Below are positions 1 to 29,985 of a stretch of DNA of 64,000 nucleotides, one piece after another. The stretch comes from Yamagishiella unicocca (taxonomy: Eukaryota; Chlorophyta; Chlorophyceae; Chlamydomonadales; Volvocaceae), in NCBI GenBank assembly GCA_003116995.1, contig BDSL01000090.1:62001-126000 (forward strand), written 5' to 3'. Below the pieces are notes generated by a model. That model was not told the origin of the DNA, did no database searches, and worked only from the letters and a program-made list of their open reading frames with translations. Position 1 is the first letter of the stretch. Each line of letters opens with the position of its first letter. The position numbers and the translations under genes were made by a program.

Positions 1-1281
1 CGTAGGGGTTTTACGTGTCTCTGGGAGTGCATACACAGAGCAGCTTGCCCAGCCGTCTTTTATACGAGTGCATCCTGTGAAAGCCACTCGTTTGTGCACT
101 GGCGGCTGCCCGCTTCTCAGGACATCTACTCCCTCGGGGTGCTGCTGTGGGAGATGTTCACTGGACGCAAGCCGTGGTCGGGAATAAGTCCGCTGGTGAT
201 CGCTTACACGGTAAGGCCTGTCCGCACGGCCAAGCGTAACCTCCCCGCCTTTTGACAGGTGCTGGATAAATATGGCTCTGTTCATTGCCGGCATTCGTAC
301 CTCCTTTCTTCGCCACTTTACCGCTGTGCACACCGCTAGCTGCACTCACTAGCCAATCAGGGTCCTGCTTGCCGCCCCATCAATTACATGGATAACCGTG
401 TGCGGCTTGGTGTCAGGTAATGCTACCTAACATTGTGACGTACAGGTAAACAGCGTGGGCTATTTTTGTCTTAACGATTTATCTTAACGATTTATCTTAA
501 CGAGCAGAACATCCGCTCCGCGCCCTATCAGGTCACTTACAAGCGTCAGCGCTTGCCGCTCGACGCTCTGGAAAGCACGCGCTGTCCACGCAAGCTGTGC
601 CGGCTGCTGCAAGAGTGCTGGGACCGTGATCCTGCCAGACGACCGGCGGCGGCTGAGGTAGCCAAACATCTGACGCTGGCGCTGCAGCAGGTACGTATTT
701 TCTTCCAATGTGGGTATTGGCATCAGCATGGGCATTTATCACTGCTAAGCTTCGCAGTCCGTATGGCCACTGGCACTGCTGAGTTACGCAAATGGATAGG
801 CACACGGGAGTTGCTTGAATGATCTTCATGTATATGCACATGGGAGCTGCTCGAATGATCTTCATGTATTGATTGATGCCCCGTATCGTAGGTGTTGCTG
901 CGCTAAAACCATCAGCAGCCCATACATTTATTATCGTGGTTATCTTCCGCCTATTTGCCGCACCTTTCTGCCCTGGCTTATATAGGAGCTGACGCAGCTC
1001 CCTATGCGGCAGCTAGCTTGGTGGCCTTACCACTTCGTTTTTGTTTCGTGCCAACTATATAATACTGCTGCGCTTAATGTCGCCACATACAGGTGCAACA
1101 GGACGCCGATCCACAGGGCACGGAAACGCGTGATACATGGCAAGCCGACGAGGCAGCTGCTGTAGGCCAAGCCGACGAGGCAGCCTCAACAATCGCCACA
1201 GCATCACCGTTTGAAACAGTTGGTATGTCGACGCAGCTGGTCTCAGCTGTAGATTGGCAACAGTCTTCAGAATCCCAGTAA
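1..1281 (+). CDS. Protein kinase, C-terminal part (gene runs off the left edge)
   Basis: This is the C-terminal lobe of a Ser/Thr- or TKL-type protein kinase. The exon ending at 210 reads DIYSLGVLLWEMFTGRKPW, the helix-F signature (kinase subdomain IX), followed by SGISPLVIAYT. Exon 532-690 continues with VTYKRQRLPL and then the subdomain XI motif CWDRDPARRP with its conserved Arg. Exon 1093-1281 is an Ala/Gln/Asp/Glu-rich tail ending in TAA at 1279-1281. All three junctions are phase 0 (donors GTAAGG at 211 and GTACGT at 691). The first exon is certain from 121. The frame stays open upstream to about position 50, and an AG at 119-120 could also be its acceptor. The ATP-binding lobe and catalytic loop lie outside the window, so activity cannot be judged. 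TKL-type kinases with this tail layout are numerous in volvocine algae (family knowledge). The substrate is unknown. Confidence 0.85.
801..870 (+). repeat. Two-copy imperfect tandem repeat in a kinase-gene intron
   Basis: A unit of about 36 bp occurs twice (801-836 and 837-870), with the shared core GAATGATCTTCATGTAT. It lies in the last intron of the kinase gene. It is most likely a recent local duplication with no evident function. Confidence 0.8.
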
Positions 1282-1570
1282 TTCCTGTGAGGTATCACAA
1301 GCCACTTACCGATGGCACCGCCGCAACGCCCGCGGGGCGACTGCGGCGACGATGACGGGGGCGGCCTCGACAGCAGCGGCCTCGAAGGCGTTGGACGCGC
1401 AAGGCGATGGCGTACCGCACCCAGGCAGCCGCGCCAACAGCTGCTGATGGCGCCGCCGCCGCCGCGTGCCCTATGCGAGGAGTGACATATCAGATAGGGT
1501 AGAATTCGGAACTGCTAGGCTAGCTGGGGCCTAGCGGGCGGCCCTGCTAGCGGCCCTATTCGCCTGCTAG

Positions 1571-1792
1571 GCTGCTGCTCGTGAGGCGGTGCAGCGGGAG
1601 GCCGAGCAGCAGGCGGCGCAGCGGCACGAGGCACAGCGGCAGCTGTTGGAGGCCGAACAGCGGCTCGCGGAAATGCGGCGGGAGGCCGACATGAAGGAGC
1701 AGCAAAGGCTCAGAAATAAAGCGTCTGAGGCGGCCCTCATAACGTGCATAAACCGCGGTCTGGAAGAACGTCTCCGGTATCTCGAAGAGTAA
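1571..1792 (+). CDS. Possible coiled-coil terminal exon downstream of the kinase gene
   Basis: An open frame follows a plausible acceptor (CTAG at 1567-1570) and runs to TAA at 1790-1792, giving 73 residues. It is rich in Ala, Glu, Gln and Arg in a heptad-like pattern (REAEQQAAQRHEAQRQLLEA and onwards), so it should form a charged helical coiled coil. It has no start codon of its own near its 5' end. It could be an alternative last exon of the kinase gene: in-frame donors such as GTAGGC near 1162 and GTCTCA near 1240 would join it in phase 0. It could also be the end of a separate short gene. A candidate TGTAA signal at 2331 would serve it. Coding status is inferred from frame, composition and acceptor only. 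Confidence 0.4.
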   Translation, partial: AAAREAVQREAEQQAAQRHEAQRQLLEAEQRLAEMRREADMKEQQRLRNKASEAALITCINRGLEERLRYLEE

Positions 1793-1886
1793 GCGGCAAG
1801 GGCAAATGGAAAGCATTCGCAACTCGCGGCCAAATGAATGGCCTAGGGGCAGCGTGATGACTGGGACATGACAGCGGGGGGACTGG

Positions 1887-1968
1887 ACTTGGCGGCACGC
1901 CAAGTCGGCACGTCGGACTTGGCGGCATGTCGGACTTGGCGGCATGTCGGACTTGGCGACGGTGGGGT
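1887..1968 (+). repeat. 17-bp tandem repeat
   Basis: About three to four copies of a 17-bp unit (core ACTTGGCGGCATGTCGG), the first copies diverged. It lies 3' of the possible coiled-coil exon, probably in an untranslated or intergenic region. Confidence 0.75.
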
Positions 1969-2330
1969 CCAACGCCGGACTTGGTGAGGAGTGAGGATCC
2001 ACCTTGGGGGTGCGTGATCCAACTTGATGGGCGTCCCCGCTTGGGAGTGGGGTGTTTCAATGTGGTGAAAGTAGGGTAGTAGTACTTCCAGTAATGGTGT
2101 GATCGGGATCTCCATAATCTACGCTGGCAACATATCATGTTTGTTCGCACGAAGATTTGTGAGCCAATGTACGTGTAGGGGCCGTGCTGACGGCGTCCTG
2201 CTCGCAAGTGGCCAGGGCTGCATGTGTCATCAGTGGACGTAGCAGGGAGATACGTCCTACATGCTCCCGCTGCTAGTTTGACTGCGTCGCCCAATGGCAG
2301 CAGTGGCAGAAATATGTTTTGGTTCTTGGA

Positions 2331-2335
2331 TGTAA
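2331..2335 (+). terminator. Candidate polyadenylation signal (TGTAA)
   Basis: TGTAA is the usual polyadenylation signal of chlamydomonad nuclear genes. This is the one I noticed on the + strand between the kinase stop (1281), or the coiled-coil exon stop (1792), and the next gene. The distance is 0.5-1 kb, so the assignment is tentative. Confidence 0.35.
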
Positions 2336-3778
2336 GGCTCGCGCGTTGTTATTTTGGTGTGTTGGGGTTGCCCCTTTGCGAATGTTCTGGAAAGTAAAAT
2401 GATCAAATAATCCACGCGGGATACTTAGTGGTAGTAGTAACTGTGACAGTGGGTTCCACATCAGTGTGGTTGACACTGACGAAGGGCGTATGTTGACGCA
2501 GAGCCCTGTCTGGTGGCGTCGTCAGGCGGACAGCTAGGCGGTCGTGTACGAGCGAGGAACCAGCCCAGTGCCAAGAGACAGGGCACAACAGTGCAGGAAT
2601 AGTAACAGAATTTGTAGGATTAGAGTAGCAGATGGGGCCCTTTGGGGAACTTGGGCCCACTTGGGGCGCCAACGGGCACATGGCCTGGTGCCTGGGCCGG
2701 GGCCTGGCATGGTGCGAATACTTTGCTGAGACATTGGAATACAAAGCAGGAAGACGATGATCCGATGTGAATGGTTCGCGGGGTCCTTGGCGGTGTGCCA
2801 GAGTAGAAACAAGTGCAGACATGACCTCCTGACAATGGCGCGCAGTAGGGCGCACTCCGCATGTGCACATATATGCAATATTGCAATGAGTGAAAACGAG
2901 ACGGGCCGATGTATCGGGAGTGTACGTAAAAGGGCACGCCTGCTGCGGGCTTTTGCGCAGCTATAGCCGGGTTAACTGGGCGTAGGCCACTTGGGCATGA
3001 GGCTGTGCGGCAGAATGCCATTAGTCCGTGTTCTCAGGACTTAGGCTAGGCGTGCTTGCAAGTAGTCGTATCGTGTTTTGTTGTTGGAAATCGGCACTCC
3101 ACTTCGTCGAGTACCCATGGTACCAGTGACATGTGACATGGAATGGCAATGGCAATGTATCACGTAGCGGTAGTTAACGAGAAAGAGGAGCAGTACGGTA
3201 CCCGCGTTTATCAAGCTGCCGACGGGTTCACTGACAGATGGACTCTGTACAATCACCAATAGCGCGATACCGGGTAGGCAAAGTGTCAATTTGGGCACGT
3301 TGTCATTTAGATTGCAGAATAGGATAGATCATACAAAATTGTTATTGTTCCACCTCTTCAACCACGTGCCTCGCTGCTTCCAACCGTCTTGCACGACTCT
3401 TTCACGAAAATCGTTGTAATACAACCTGAATGTTCGGGATGTTCATCCATCACGCTAGGCGTTGAGGAAACCAACTGTGTCGACTATGGAAATTGCATAT
3501 CCATTCGCCGGTTCGCTCACATCTCTTACGTGCTCCGCCAGAAACATCCCAGCTGCACTCTTGGCGCATACGGGGGTTATTTCGCTGTGCATTCAGCGTT
3601 TAAATTGGCCAGCTTTGGTCTGAAATACAGATCCCAATTGTGTATACAAGAGGATTTACCGCTTTAGGTTCTCAGACGCCAAAGCTGTTGCTTCACCTCC
3701 TGGAGCTTTTTGGTAAGGGCCTGTCGGGCTGATATCAAGCCCGGCGGGTCCTGACCGTGGTCGACGCCATCGTTCGCT

Positions 3779-22497
<18,719 letters not shown>

Positions 22498-24471
22498 GGA
22501 GGGGTAAAGAGCGGCGGAGTCGTGCATACCAGCATGCTTGACTGACGTACGCACGCAGGGTCACTCAGCCGACTAGGTGACTAGACAGGCTGCTATGGTC
22601 GTATGACGGAACGAGATCAGTCGGGGTTAACGTGCAGCCCGATTGTGTGTAGCTCAGCTTCGTTCAGCAGCTTAGGACGAGTGCATATTGCATATGGCTC
22701 TCAGGGCGGGCCCGCGAGCAGCTTGGTGCGGTCGTTTTAGATAACGTGCAGAAAGGGTCCATCCGCATGATTGCCTGCTCGGACCCGGAGGCGCTGTCAC
22801 GGCATGATGACTACATATTGGGAAGTGCATGTCGTCGTCGCATCCAGTGCATGGGCTCGTGAGAGGGCGCTGGTTGCGGCCCATTCTCACAAGTTCCTCT
22901 GCAGAGCTGCACGGCGGTCTGCTGGTAAGGAGCCGCGGAGTACGCTAAGAACTAAGTAGGGTCTTGCTGTTCACGTGATGTGGGGATCATTTACGGACGG
23001 GACCGTGTGTCTTCGTGTCGTGCGCATATGCACGCAAGCTGGAAGTATTAAAAGTAGGTTTTCTGGTGTGGATCCATGTGTCGAGCTCTGGGTGGGGCGG
23101 CGACTTGCCGCGACCAATTTGGGCGCAAACACGCAATATTTTGCGTCGGGGAGAGAGGTCAAGTGATGTGGGTAAGCACAACATTTGATACAGTAGTTAG
23201 ATATTTCAATTTCACGGACATCGCTGTCTACAGTCTCTTACACCGCTTTCCGGATATTCGCATCGACCTACCTTTGTACTGGTCGCATCTGCTGCAGTCA
23301 GTCACTCAGTTGTCACTGACTGGTGGGGGTTACACATATGTAGGCGTGATCGTGAGCGGGGTTAGTGTGGGATCCATGAAACGTAGGAGCGGACCATTGA
23401 CTCGAATGTGATTGCCAGCCTTGGACAAACAGGCTACCGGTCTGCACGGCCTGTCCCATCCCCTAGCTCTTTAGGTTGGAGGGTGCAGGCGCCATGATTT
23501 TCTGAAGAGAAAACAGGCTGTCAGGCAGTTTCTGTGATCGGTGTATTAGTAGATGTTACGTGGATTTGGGTATTATTGTGGGTGTGCACGTCAAAGGGGG
23601 CATCCAAGCCACTTCCTACGTGAACAGATACCCGGCGAGACGAGCTGCATTTGTCTTCTGACGTGCGGTGTGGTAATCGTGGTGGCTTGCGTGCGCTTGG
23701 CTGACCTCCTTTTTATTCAAGACGTGCATGCTGGGGTTCCGTACCCCACTTCGCGGAGCCTATAAGGACTGAGGCCCGATTTATTCTCTCGGGATGATTG
23801 ACTCCGCTGTGGTAGGTCTTCGCCCCTGCGCGTCACCTCCCCTGGCCGTTCCGCAACCAGGAAGATCTCTAGTCACTCAGTTGCCAAGGTCGTCTTGTGC
23901 CTTCTTCTGCATGATTGCCTGTATCCAGTTATTTCAGGGCCTCGGTTCCATCGGCGGGTGAAGATTTGGTCGATTTACTGTATCTGTGTTTTCCCCTTTT
24001 TGTGCTGTCTGCTCTTGCTGTTTTTTTGCGTCGGACCAACCGCTGAGTGACATTCCTCGTGGCATCAGTTGTTTATGCATTCTGATCATCATTGCTGTCA
24101 GTACGTTTTCATGTAAGATTGTTACCACGTTTTGAGTACTTGGCCCATGAGGTATAATTCTCACCTCTTTGCATCAACACTTTCCAGCTGCAAGTCAGTA
24201 CCCTTCGGTTAGGCCTGGATGGCATTGTTAACTTATGCTAACAGCCATCGGAACGCGGCTGGTTCACTGGACCAATACAGCCACCATCACTCCGGCAAGA
24301 CGCCGTACAGGGAAGGTTTAAGCATGATTACCGCACGTGTTGCTGCAGGGCGCCCTGGGCCTCATGCCCAAGTGCCGGTAAACGTACATCTTCGGGCGAT
24401 AAACAACAGCCCACCGCGGAAATCGCTTAAGCATAGGCGCCGAACGCACGCGTCTCCCTCGTAACCCTCCA
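22498..24471. other. Convergent 3' region between the Pmp-like and PPOX-like genes
   Basis: There is no supportable gene here. The stretch is less GC-rich than the flanking exons and carries only short, domain-free open frames. It probably holds the long 3' UTR of the Pmp-like gene (candidate TGTAA at 24112-24116), followed by the 3' end of the oppositely transcribed oxidase-like gene. Confidence 0.5.
24112..24116 (+). terminator. Candidate polyadenylation signal for the Pmp-like gene (TGTAA)
   Basis: The first + strand TGTAA I could find after the Pmp-like stop codon at 22497. It implies a 3' UTR of about 1.6 kb, long but possible for this lineage. Confidence 0.4.
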
Positions 24472-24476
24472 TTACA
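24472..24476 (-). terminator. Candidate polyadenylation signal for the PPOX-like gene (TGTAA, - strand)
   Basis: TTACA on the + strand reads TGTAA on the - strand, about 330 bases past the stop codon at 24806. The distance and orientation fit. Confidence 0.6.
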
Positions 24477-24805
24477 ATGCTGCCCCCCATGCCCACCGCC
24501 CAGGCGTCTTCGCGCGGATTCGCGCAGTGCTTGTCCCAGAGTTCAGCAGATGCCTGTGCTGCCCCCCGCGAGCCCTGCGCCCACCGCTTCCCCTCATCTA
24601 ATCTCTCATCAACGCTGCACCTCTTGTCACCTGCAACAAACCTTGTCCCTCCTGCAACTCATTCCTCACGAGGTGCGCACGGCGCCAACACCCCGGCTGC
24701 CAGCACCCTGTGCTCCAGTAAGAAAACCAGCATGGCTCGAATTGAGACTCACCTTTCCGCGCAGCTACGCCCCGCTCAGCCATCCCTCAAGCCGCACAGG
24801 CTGTT

Positions 24806-26875
24806 TCATGGGTTAATGCTCTCCTCAGCCCAGACCACCGACCCGTCTTCCTGCGCTTGCTTGCGGTACGCATATCGCTCGTTGGAGCGGAGCAGCAGCA
24901 GCTCCACCTGGACCGGGCGAGGAAGGGGAGGGGCAGGTGGCAGGGCGGCGAAAGGGCCCCGGGGATCCCGAAGTGTAGGGCTAAGGAGTAGTGAGGAGTA
25001 GTGAGGAGGGGTGAAGAGGAGTGCGGAGGGGTGGCAGGGTTCTGCTAAGGTAACGCCGGCGAGCGAGGTTATGGGCCTTGCTCTGGCTGACCGTAGCACT
25101 GGCTGACCGTAGCACTGGCTGACCGTAGGATTGGCGGAAGAGCGGTCAGGCTGCCAGCCAGCCGCTGCCACCAGCTGCCGGGGTCGGAAGCGCAGCGATG
25201 GGCGTAGGGGTGGACAGATGGGTGCGGGAGCAACTGATGACGACCGCTACCAGGTGGTGGTGGTGGTGGTGGGTTGCTCGGATGGACACAAAGCCAAGGT
25301 GCAGGGACTGTCCAGGGGTGGTCTCACCTCCTCAACTCGCAACACCACTAAGCAGAACGTGTCGAAAGGGGGTTCCTGAGGCGCCACGTGCGGCGGTGGG
25401 GGCAGCAGGAACGACGTGGGCGAGCGAGCGAAACATGAGACGACCAACAGGACGGCGGCAGCAGCGGCCGGCTGAGGCAGCCAGTGGCATGCTTCCTGAT
25501 CAACGGCATCGCAAGGCGGTGGCGGCGGCTACCTGGTGTCCCCCATCGTTCCAGCTGGCTGGGTGTAGCCTTGGCAGGGTTGCCGAAATGGATGCAAGGC
25601 AGGAAGCGGCCATCTCGCATCGCACCGTTTGATCCCACACCCCTCCTTACTCCCACACCCCAAGCCACACCTGTGGCCCCGGCATCGGAGGGTTCCAGGC
25701 CTCCGGGTCCTCCAGCGCTCGAGGCAGCCCCGGGTGGGGCCACCCAAACTGCTGGCGGCCGCCTTCGGACATGGCGGTCCAGATCCGGGTGCGAGCCTGC
25801 AGTTCAAACGACAAGTACAGGGCGTTGGCGTCGAGGCGACGATGGTTGGGGATGCGTTTGATGGTGACGGCGGGCGGGTGGGGGGACGGTCCGTTTGCGG
25901 GTGCTGCCTCAGGCGGCGGCTAACACAAAGACATGTGCAGCAAGGGTGCCGCGACCCAGTCGTACAAGTGCTGATAAACCGTTTGGTGAGGCTGTTCAGT
26001 GACGTACTATAAAACATGTCACAGCAGGGCAGCATTGAGGGGGCCTGCCCCGTACGCCGCATGAGCACTGCATCCTAACACACCCGTTTCCGGACTCTCA
26101 GCTGCTAATCGGAGAACCTCACTCCCTCTCTCCTTCTGCCAACTCCGGGCTTTTGCGCGGAGTGCGCCCTCCTCTCCCAGCCCCCGGTAGACATGGGCAC
26201 TTCACCTGCTGCAATGCACTGTCCGTTGCGGTCGCATCTACTATCGTGAGGTTGCCCGAGACACGGTACTGCTCCCGGGTCTGCGGAAAGTACCATGCCA
26301 CTTCCGCGGCAGGGTTGGTGGCGACTTCGTGAACCTACGCGTCAGGAGGTTTGACCGGAGAGGCACGGGCGCCAAAGAGAGACGTTGGGAGCTGCGACGC
26401 GAATAAGATGCTGGGGATAAATATCCTAACCTCACGCGCTCGACCACTTGCACGGTGCTCGCTACCGGAGGAGAGTATCGCGACAGCAAGCCACCCCTCG
26501 TACCCCATCAATGCAGTGAATCTGATGCATCGCATGTAAGGATGAAGCAGTTGGAGCAAGAAGCCTCGCCAGCAGCGCAACGCATCCGCCTGGCCTTGAA
26601 CCGGCCGGTTGTCAGGCGTGCGAGTACAACGAGGTGCGCACCTTTCTGGAACGACTATCCGTAACAAACGTCAAGGCATCGTCGTTTTCGTCAAGGAAGC
26701 CTCTGAACACGACGGTCCGGTTCGCGGGTCGCCCATCCGCCTTTACGGTCGCTAGCTGCACATACCGACTGTAAGCAAGATGTTTGTTCTTACTGAGAGA
26801 TTTTTGAATCTTCGCTCGCCAGATAGGAGTCACAAGCCGACCCGCTGTCACAGCTGCCTCTGCTGCGAGCGCCAT
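24806..26875 (-). CDS. Pyridoxamine 5'-phosphate oxidase-like FMN-binding protein (212 aa)
   Basis: A flavin-binding split-barrel protein of the pyridoxamine-phosphate-oxidase superfamily, subgroup with cyanobacterial Alr4036 and plant At2g46580-like proteins (family knowledge). Exons on the - strand: 26875-26642, 26334-26206, 25796-25671, 25375-25328, 24907-24806. All junctions are phase 0, giving 212 residues and a stop. Residues about 18-78 carry W...KIQKSLSKNKH, YVQLATVKADGRPANRTVVF and TDSRSRK, the FMN-binding signature. Residues 79-121 contain AWYFPQTREQYRVSG. Residues about 135-165 contain FGWPHPGLPR. Exon 4 is only 16 codons (FDTFCLVVLRVEE), and the last exon ends ERYAY...VVWAEESINP, the usual C-terminus. 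The start is the ATG at 26875 in a good context (CAGAACATGG). An oxidase or related flavin reaction on B6 vitamers is possible but not proven for this subgroup. I see no clear targeting peptide. Confidence 0.92.
25083..25131 (+). repeat. 16-bp tandem repeat, last intron of the PPOX-like gene
   Basis: Three copies of CTGGCTGACCGTAGCA, the last one diverging at its end. Intronic (24908-25327). Confidence 0.85.
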
Positions 26876-28228
26876 GTTCTGTTATACTTGCCAATAGTGG
26901 CTAATGATCAGCACGCCATACACACACTTTGCATCCAGTAAGTCCGACATACGATTTCAAAGACGGTAAACGGATGTGCGATGTGGTGCCGGCCACGTCA
27001 ACCTGGCGGCTTTACTAACCAAAGAGCGAACGATGATACCGGTACCCACATTGGAACTCAAGTCCCCAACGAAAACTTGAGTCAAATCGTGAGGCTGTGA
27101 TGCATAACGGCGGAAGGTGAATTTTGCGGGCAAAGGGTTGGGATTTAGGGCTGGTAGAGGTTTCCACCCATTCAACCGTCCGCCTGAAGCCGACATTTTA
27201 CATTCCTGCGACAAGGATTTCCACCACTCCCGTACTCAGATCAGGCCATTGCGCCTCGCTTCCGCAATGCCTGCCAACACTTAAATGCCACGCACCTGAA
27301 TGTGGGTCCGCATGGCAGCAACGCACAGGTCCAAAACACAAAACCACAAGGGCCCCCCACGACGGCTACATCCTCACGGCTTTTCGTCAACCGCCGCCTC
27401 GCAAACGCTATGGTCATCGCCTCTCATCACGTAACACAAATGGTGCACTCCTCTCCCAAATGCTCGGCACAACCGACGCCTGGCCTCCGTCAGTCAGACT
27501 GTCTGCTTCCATGCTTTCTAAGATCCTAACCCTACCGGACATACACTGCCAGATCACAGGTCTTTGGCAGGCGACGGAAGCACACCACAAAGTCATTCAC
27601 GCATGGCGTCATGACCAACATCATTCAATCATCCATGAGCGTCTGACTCAACTCGGATGCTGGCACTTGCGCCCTGCGGCAGCAACTTGCCGCCCCTTCC
27701 GTGTCCGCTTGCAGCCGGGGTCGGAAGCCAGTTGCGTTGCGCCCTGCCCACTCCACTGCACCCCCCTCCTCACCACTCCAGGCACCTCAGGCGTGCCAGC
27801 AAACGGTGCGTGCTTGACAGGAGAGGAAGCAACAGCATTGGAGTGCTGAGGACCGGCGGCATGTGATGCGCCCGATCATCCAGCGATGGCGGCACCCGCA
27901 GCCGCATGCGTGCCCCCTGCCGTTTTGCGCTACATGCCAACCCAATGCAGCCCCTGCGGTGATGCCACACCCGCCACCAGCCTTACATCGCACTTGAAGC
28001 CAGCGCTGTTTTTTTCCCGCTCTTACAGACCTCTGTTCACGAGCATCTTTGATCGCGAGCACCCAGACTCTTGATGCCACCAGCATCAGCAGCATTGTCC
28101 AAACAGGTTTGTGCGCACCACAGACGCTGTACGGCACCCGGTTTCATAGGTCGGAAACAACGGCGCGCACGATCGACATGCACCCCTGGATCACACTTAT
28201 TCACCCCCGGCGGCAGCTTTTGCTCGCC
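26876..28228. other. Intergenic stretch between the PPOX-like and phospholipase genes
   Basis: Both flanking genes are on the - strand. This stretch should hold the 3' UTR of the phospholipase gene (candidate signal at 28023-28027) and the promoter of the oxidase-like gene just above 26875. A 241-codon open frame on the + strand (27124-27849) shows no recognisable domain and no codon pattern like the flanking genes, so I do not call it. Confidence 0.5.
28023..28027 (-). terminator. Candidate polyadenylation signal for the phospholipase A2 gene (TGTAA, - strand)
   Basis: TTACA on the + strand, about 200 bases downstream of the stop codon at 28229. A second copy lies near 27983. Confidence 0.6.
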
Positions 28229-29557
28229 TCACAGTTCATTGGAGGCTTGGAAGCCGCCCGAGAACATCATGGCCATCTCTATGCCCGCCTTCATCGTGGG
28301 GATCACAATGCCGTACGGACACTGCGGTTGGGTGGGTGGGAGGCGGCTCGTAAGTGCGGGCGCGGGGGGATGGGTTGCTGCGGGTCACCACAATGGGAGA
28401 GGCTTATGAGGAGCCCGGTGGCGTGATATGATTCGGAGGCGGCGGGACGGGAGTAACAAGGCCTTTCGGAGAGGGGGTCACAAGCGGGAGTGCAGTCAAG
28501 CATGCAGGAAGGCACCAAGCGGTTGACCAACTGCCAACTGACCGTGCTTGGAGAGAAGCCTGGGAGGTGGACCGGGCAGCACGGCGCCGTACAGCGGTGA
28601 GGGGTCCATGTAGTTGGAGGATGGCATGGTCCGAACAGGGCAGAGAGGGGGCCGGGGCAGCAATGGCAAGGAGCCGCGGGGTTGAAGCACGTGGGGCAGA
28701 TGTGCGGTACGGCGGCGTGAGAACAAGGTTCAGGTAGAGGGCGCGACGATGTCAGGCATGGCCGTCACAGCAGGTACGATGTAAGACGTGCTGCCGGGGG
28801 GCCCGGGGCACCGCGTCTAAGGTCGAAGATGGCGATGACGCGGTTGGTATCTGACCAAGCACCTCAGCCCTGGCTGCGATGCCAGGCGCGCTGCGAACCG
28901 GCGCGCGTCGTTACCATGTCGCACCGCCCTGCGTTGCGGCATCGCACGCACCGACGTTCCTCGCGCCGTACCCCGTCCTTACCCTCATTGTCCTTGTTGA
29001 CGTGCTTGTCCAGGCATTTGAGAAAGGCGGTGTGGCATTTTGCGGAAAAGACGCTGGGGACGGGGCAGTGGGAAGGGCGGCGCAGCAGGCACGGTCAAAA
29101 GTGCACCGCACGTGTACGCCACCCGAGAGTGGCCTGTGCGCGCAGGTCAAGGGCGTTTGCCCCCAACCCCACAGCCCCTCCACAGCCCCCAGGGACTGGT
29201 AACTTCACGGCCTGGATGTGCGTTATTGAACCCACCTGTGCTTCTCAACGCAGGAGTCGTGCTTCTGGCAGCAACGGTCGACAGGGTCGCAAGGCTTGAC
29301 GCCAGGGCAACCACCATGACCAACGCCGCAGTAACGTCCGTAGCGAATACCGACGTTGTCTACGTATGAGCAACAACAGCTGGTGTGAAACGGTTGGCTT
29401 CTGCCGAGGGTCCCCGTTTCTTAAAGCGCTCACCGCAATTAATTGTATGACAGCTTCTTGCACATGGAGTCTCCTCCTTGCCTGGCGAGTCGATTGCACC
29501 CGTAGGGGCGCTACACACGACCAAAAATGGCAGAATCAGACCCCAGAGCGCTTTCAT
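28229..29557 (-). CDS. Secretory phospholipase A2, plant type (142 aa)
   Basis: A small secreted enzyme predicted to hydrolyse the sn-2 ester of phospholipids in a Ca2+-dependent way. Exons on the - strand: 29557-29434, 29359-29236, 29053-28983, 28559-28543 (17 nt), 28321-28229; the total of 429 nt closes in phase. Residues 1-21 are a signal peptide (MKALWGLILPFLVVCSAPTG). Next comes CARSCHTINC. The Ca2+-binding loop YGRYCGVGHGGCPG and the active-site stretch DRCCQKHDSC, with the catalytic His-Asp pair, are both present. The C-terminal part carries KCHTAFLKCL and CPYGIVIPTM, as in plant secretory PLA2 enzymes. Length and Cys spacing match the plant family, so it should be active outside the cell or in the secretory route. 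The micro-exon supplies GFSPST, where plant enzymes have a similar Gly-Phe-Ser. The promoter region is shared with POT1, transcribed the other way. Confidence 0.92.
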
Positions 29558-29985
29558 TTGATGATGCGTTGACGCAAAAAAGGAGAAAGGAGGACCTCAG
29601 GGTTCGCTTTGCCTCTGTTGCTCCCGAGCTTTGTACGGTGTACGGTGGCCGACTATTCCGCAATTCAAGATGTCCAGACCAACGGTAGCAGTAGATATCG
29701 TCCGGCGATGCTGGTTTGAACGCACCCCACTATTCCAATTTCTTGCCGTATTAGCCTACTGCACCCTACCTTCTTACGATTGACCATCACCTATTTCGCA
29801 AGCTCTCGTCATAGTTGGTGGAAAACGGCATGATCCAAACATGAGAGGATTTTAGCCTCGATGCTCGTGGTCAGGATAGCATAGGCAGCTGTCTTCCGGG
29901 TAAATTTAAAAAGGCACGGACATGTCGCGAGGAGGCGCTGGTACCAAGGCGTAGCAGCATCCTAAGAGGAAGAGGCATTTTAGGG
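29558..29985. promoter_or_regulatory. Divergent promoter region between the phospholipase A2 and POT1 genes
   Basis: Only 428 bp separate the two start codons, so both 5' UTRs and both promoters fit in this stretch. It is less GC-rich than the coding DNA around it. I see no clear TATA box or named element. Shared or bidirectional control is inferred from geometry alone. Confidence 0.6.

Larger units (their letters stand above)
1793..3778. other. Intergenic stretch between the kinase gene and the Pmp-like gene
   Basis: I see no gene here. Several short open frames occur on both strands, but none has a recognisable domain, a splice-consistent partner or an initiation context that stands out. 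A TGTAA at 2331-2335 is a candidate polyadenylation signal for the upstream + strand gene. The last several hundred bases before 3779 must hold the promoter and 5' UTR of the Pmp-like gene, but no promoter motif is clear. Confidence 0.5.

Noticed and set aside
3389..3667. 92-codon open frame just upstream of the Pmp-like gene
   Set aside because: No motif, no splice link to the gene at 3779 and less GC-rich composition; probably 5' flank.
24477..25001. 174-codon open frame on the + strand
   Set aside because: It overlaps the last exon and 3' UTR of the oxidase-like gene on the other strand, and has no domain.
27124..27849. 241-codon open frame on the + strand
   Set aside because: No recognisable motif and unremarkable composition. 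It lies in the probable 3' UTR and promoter space of two - strand genes.
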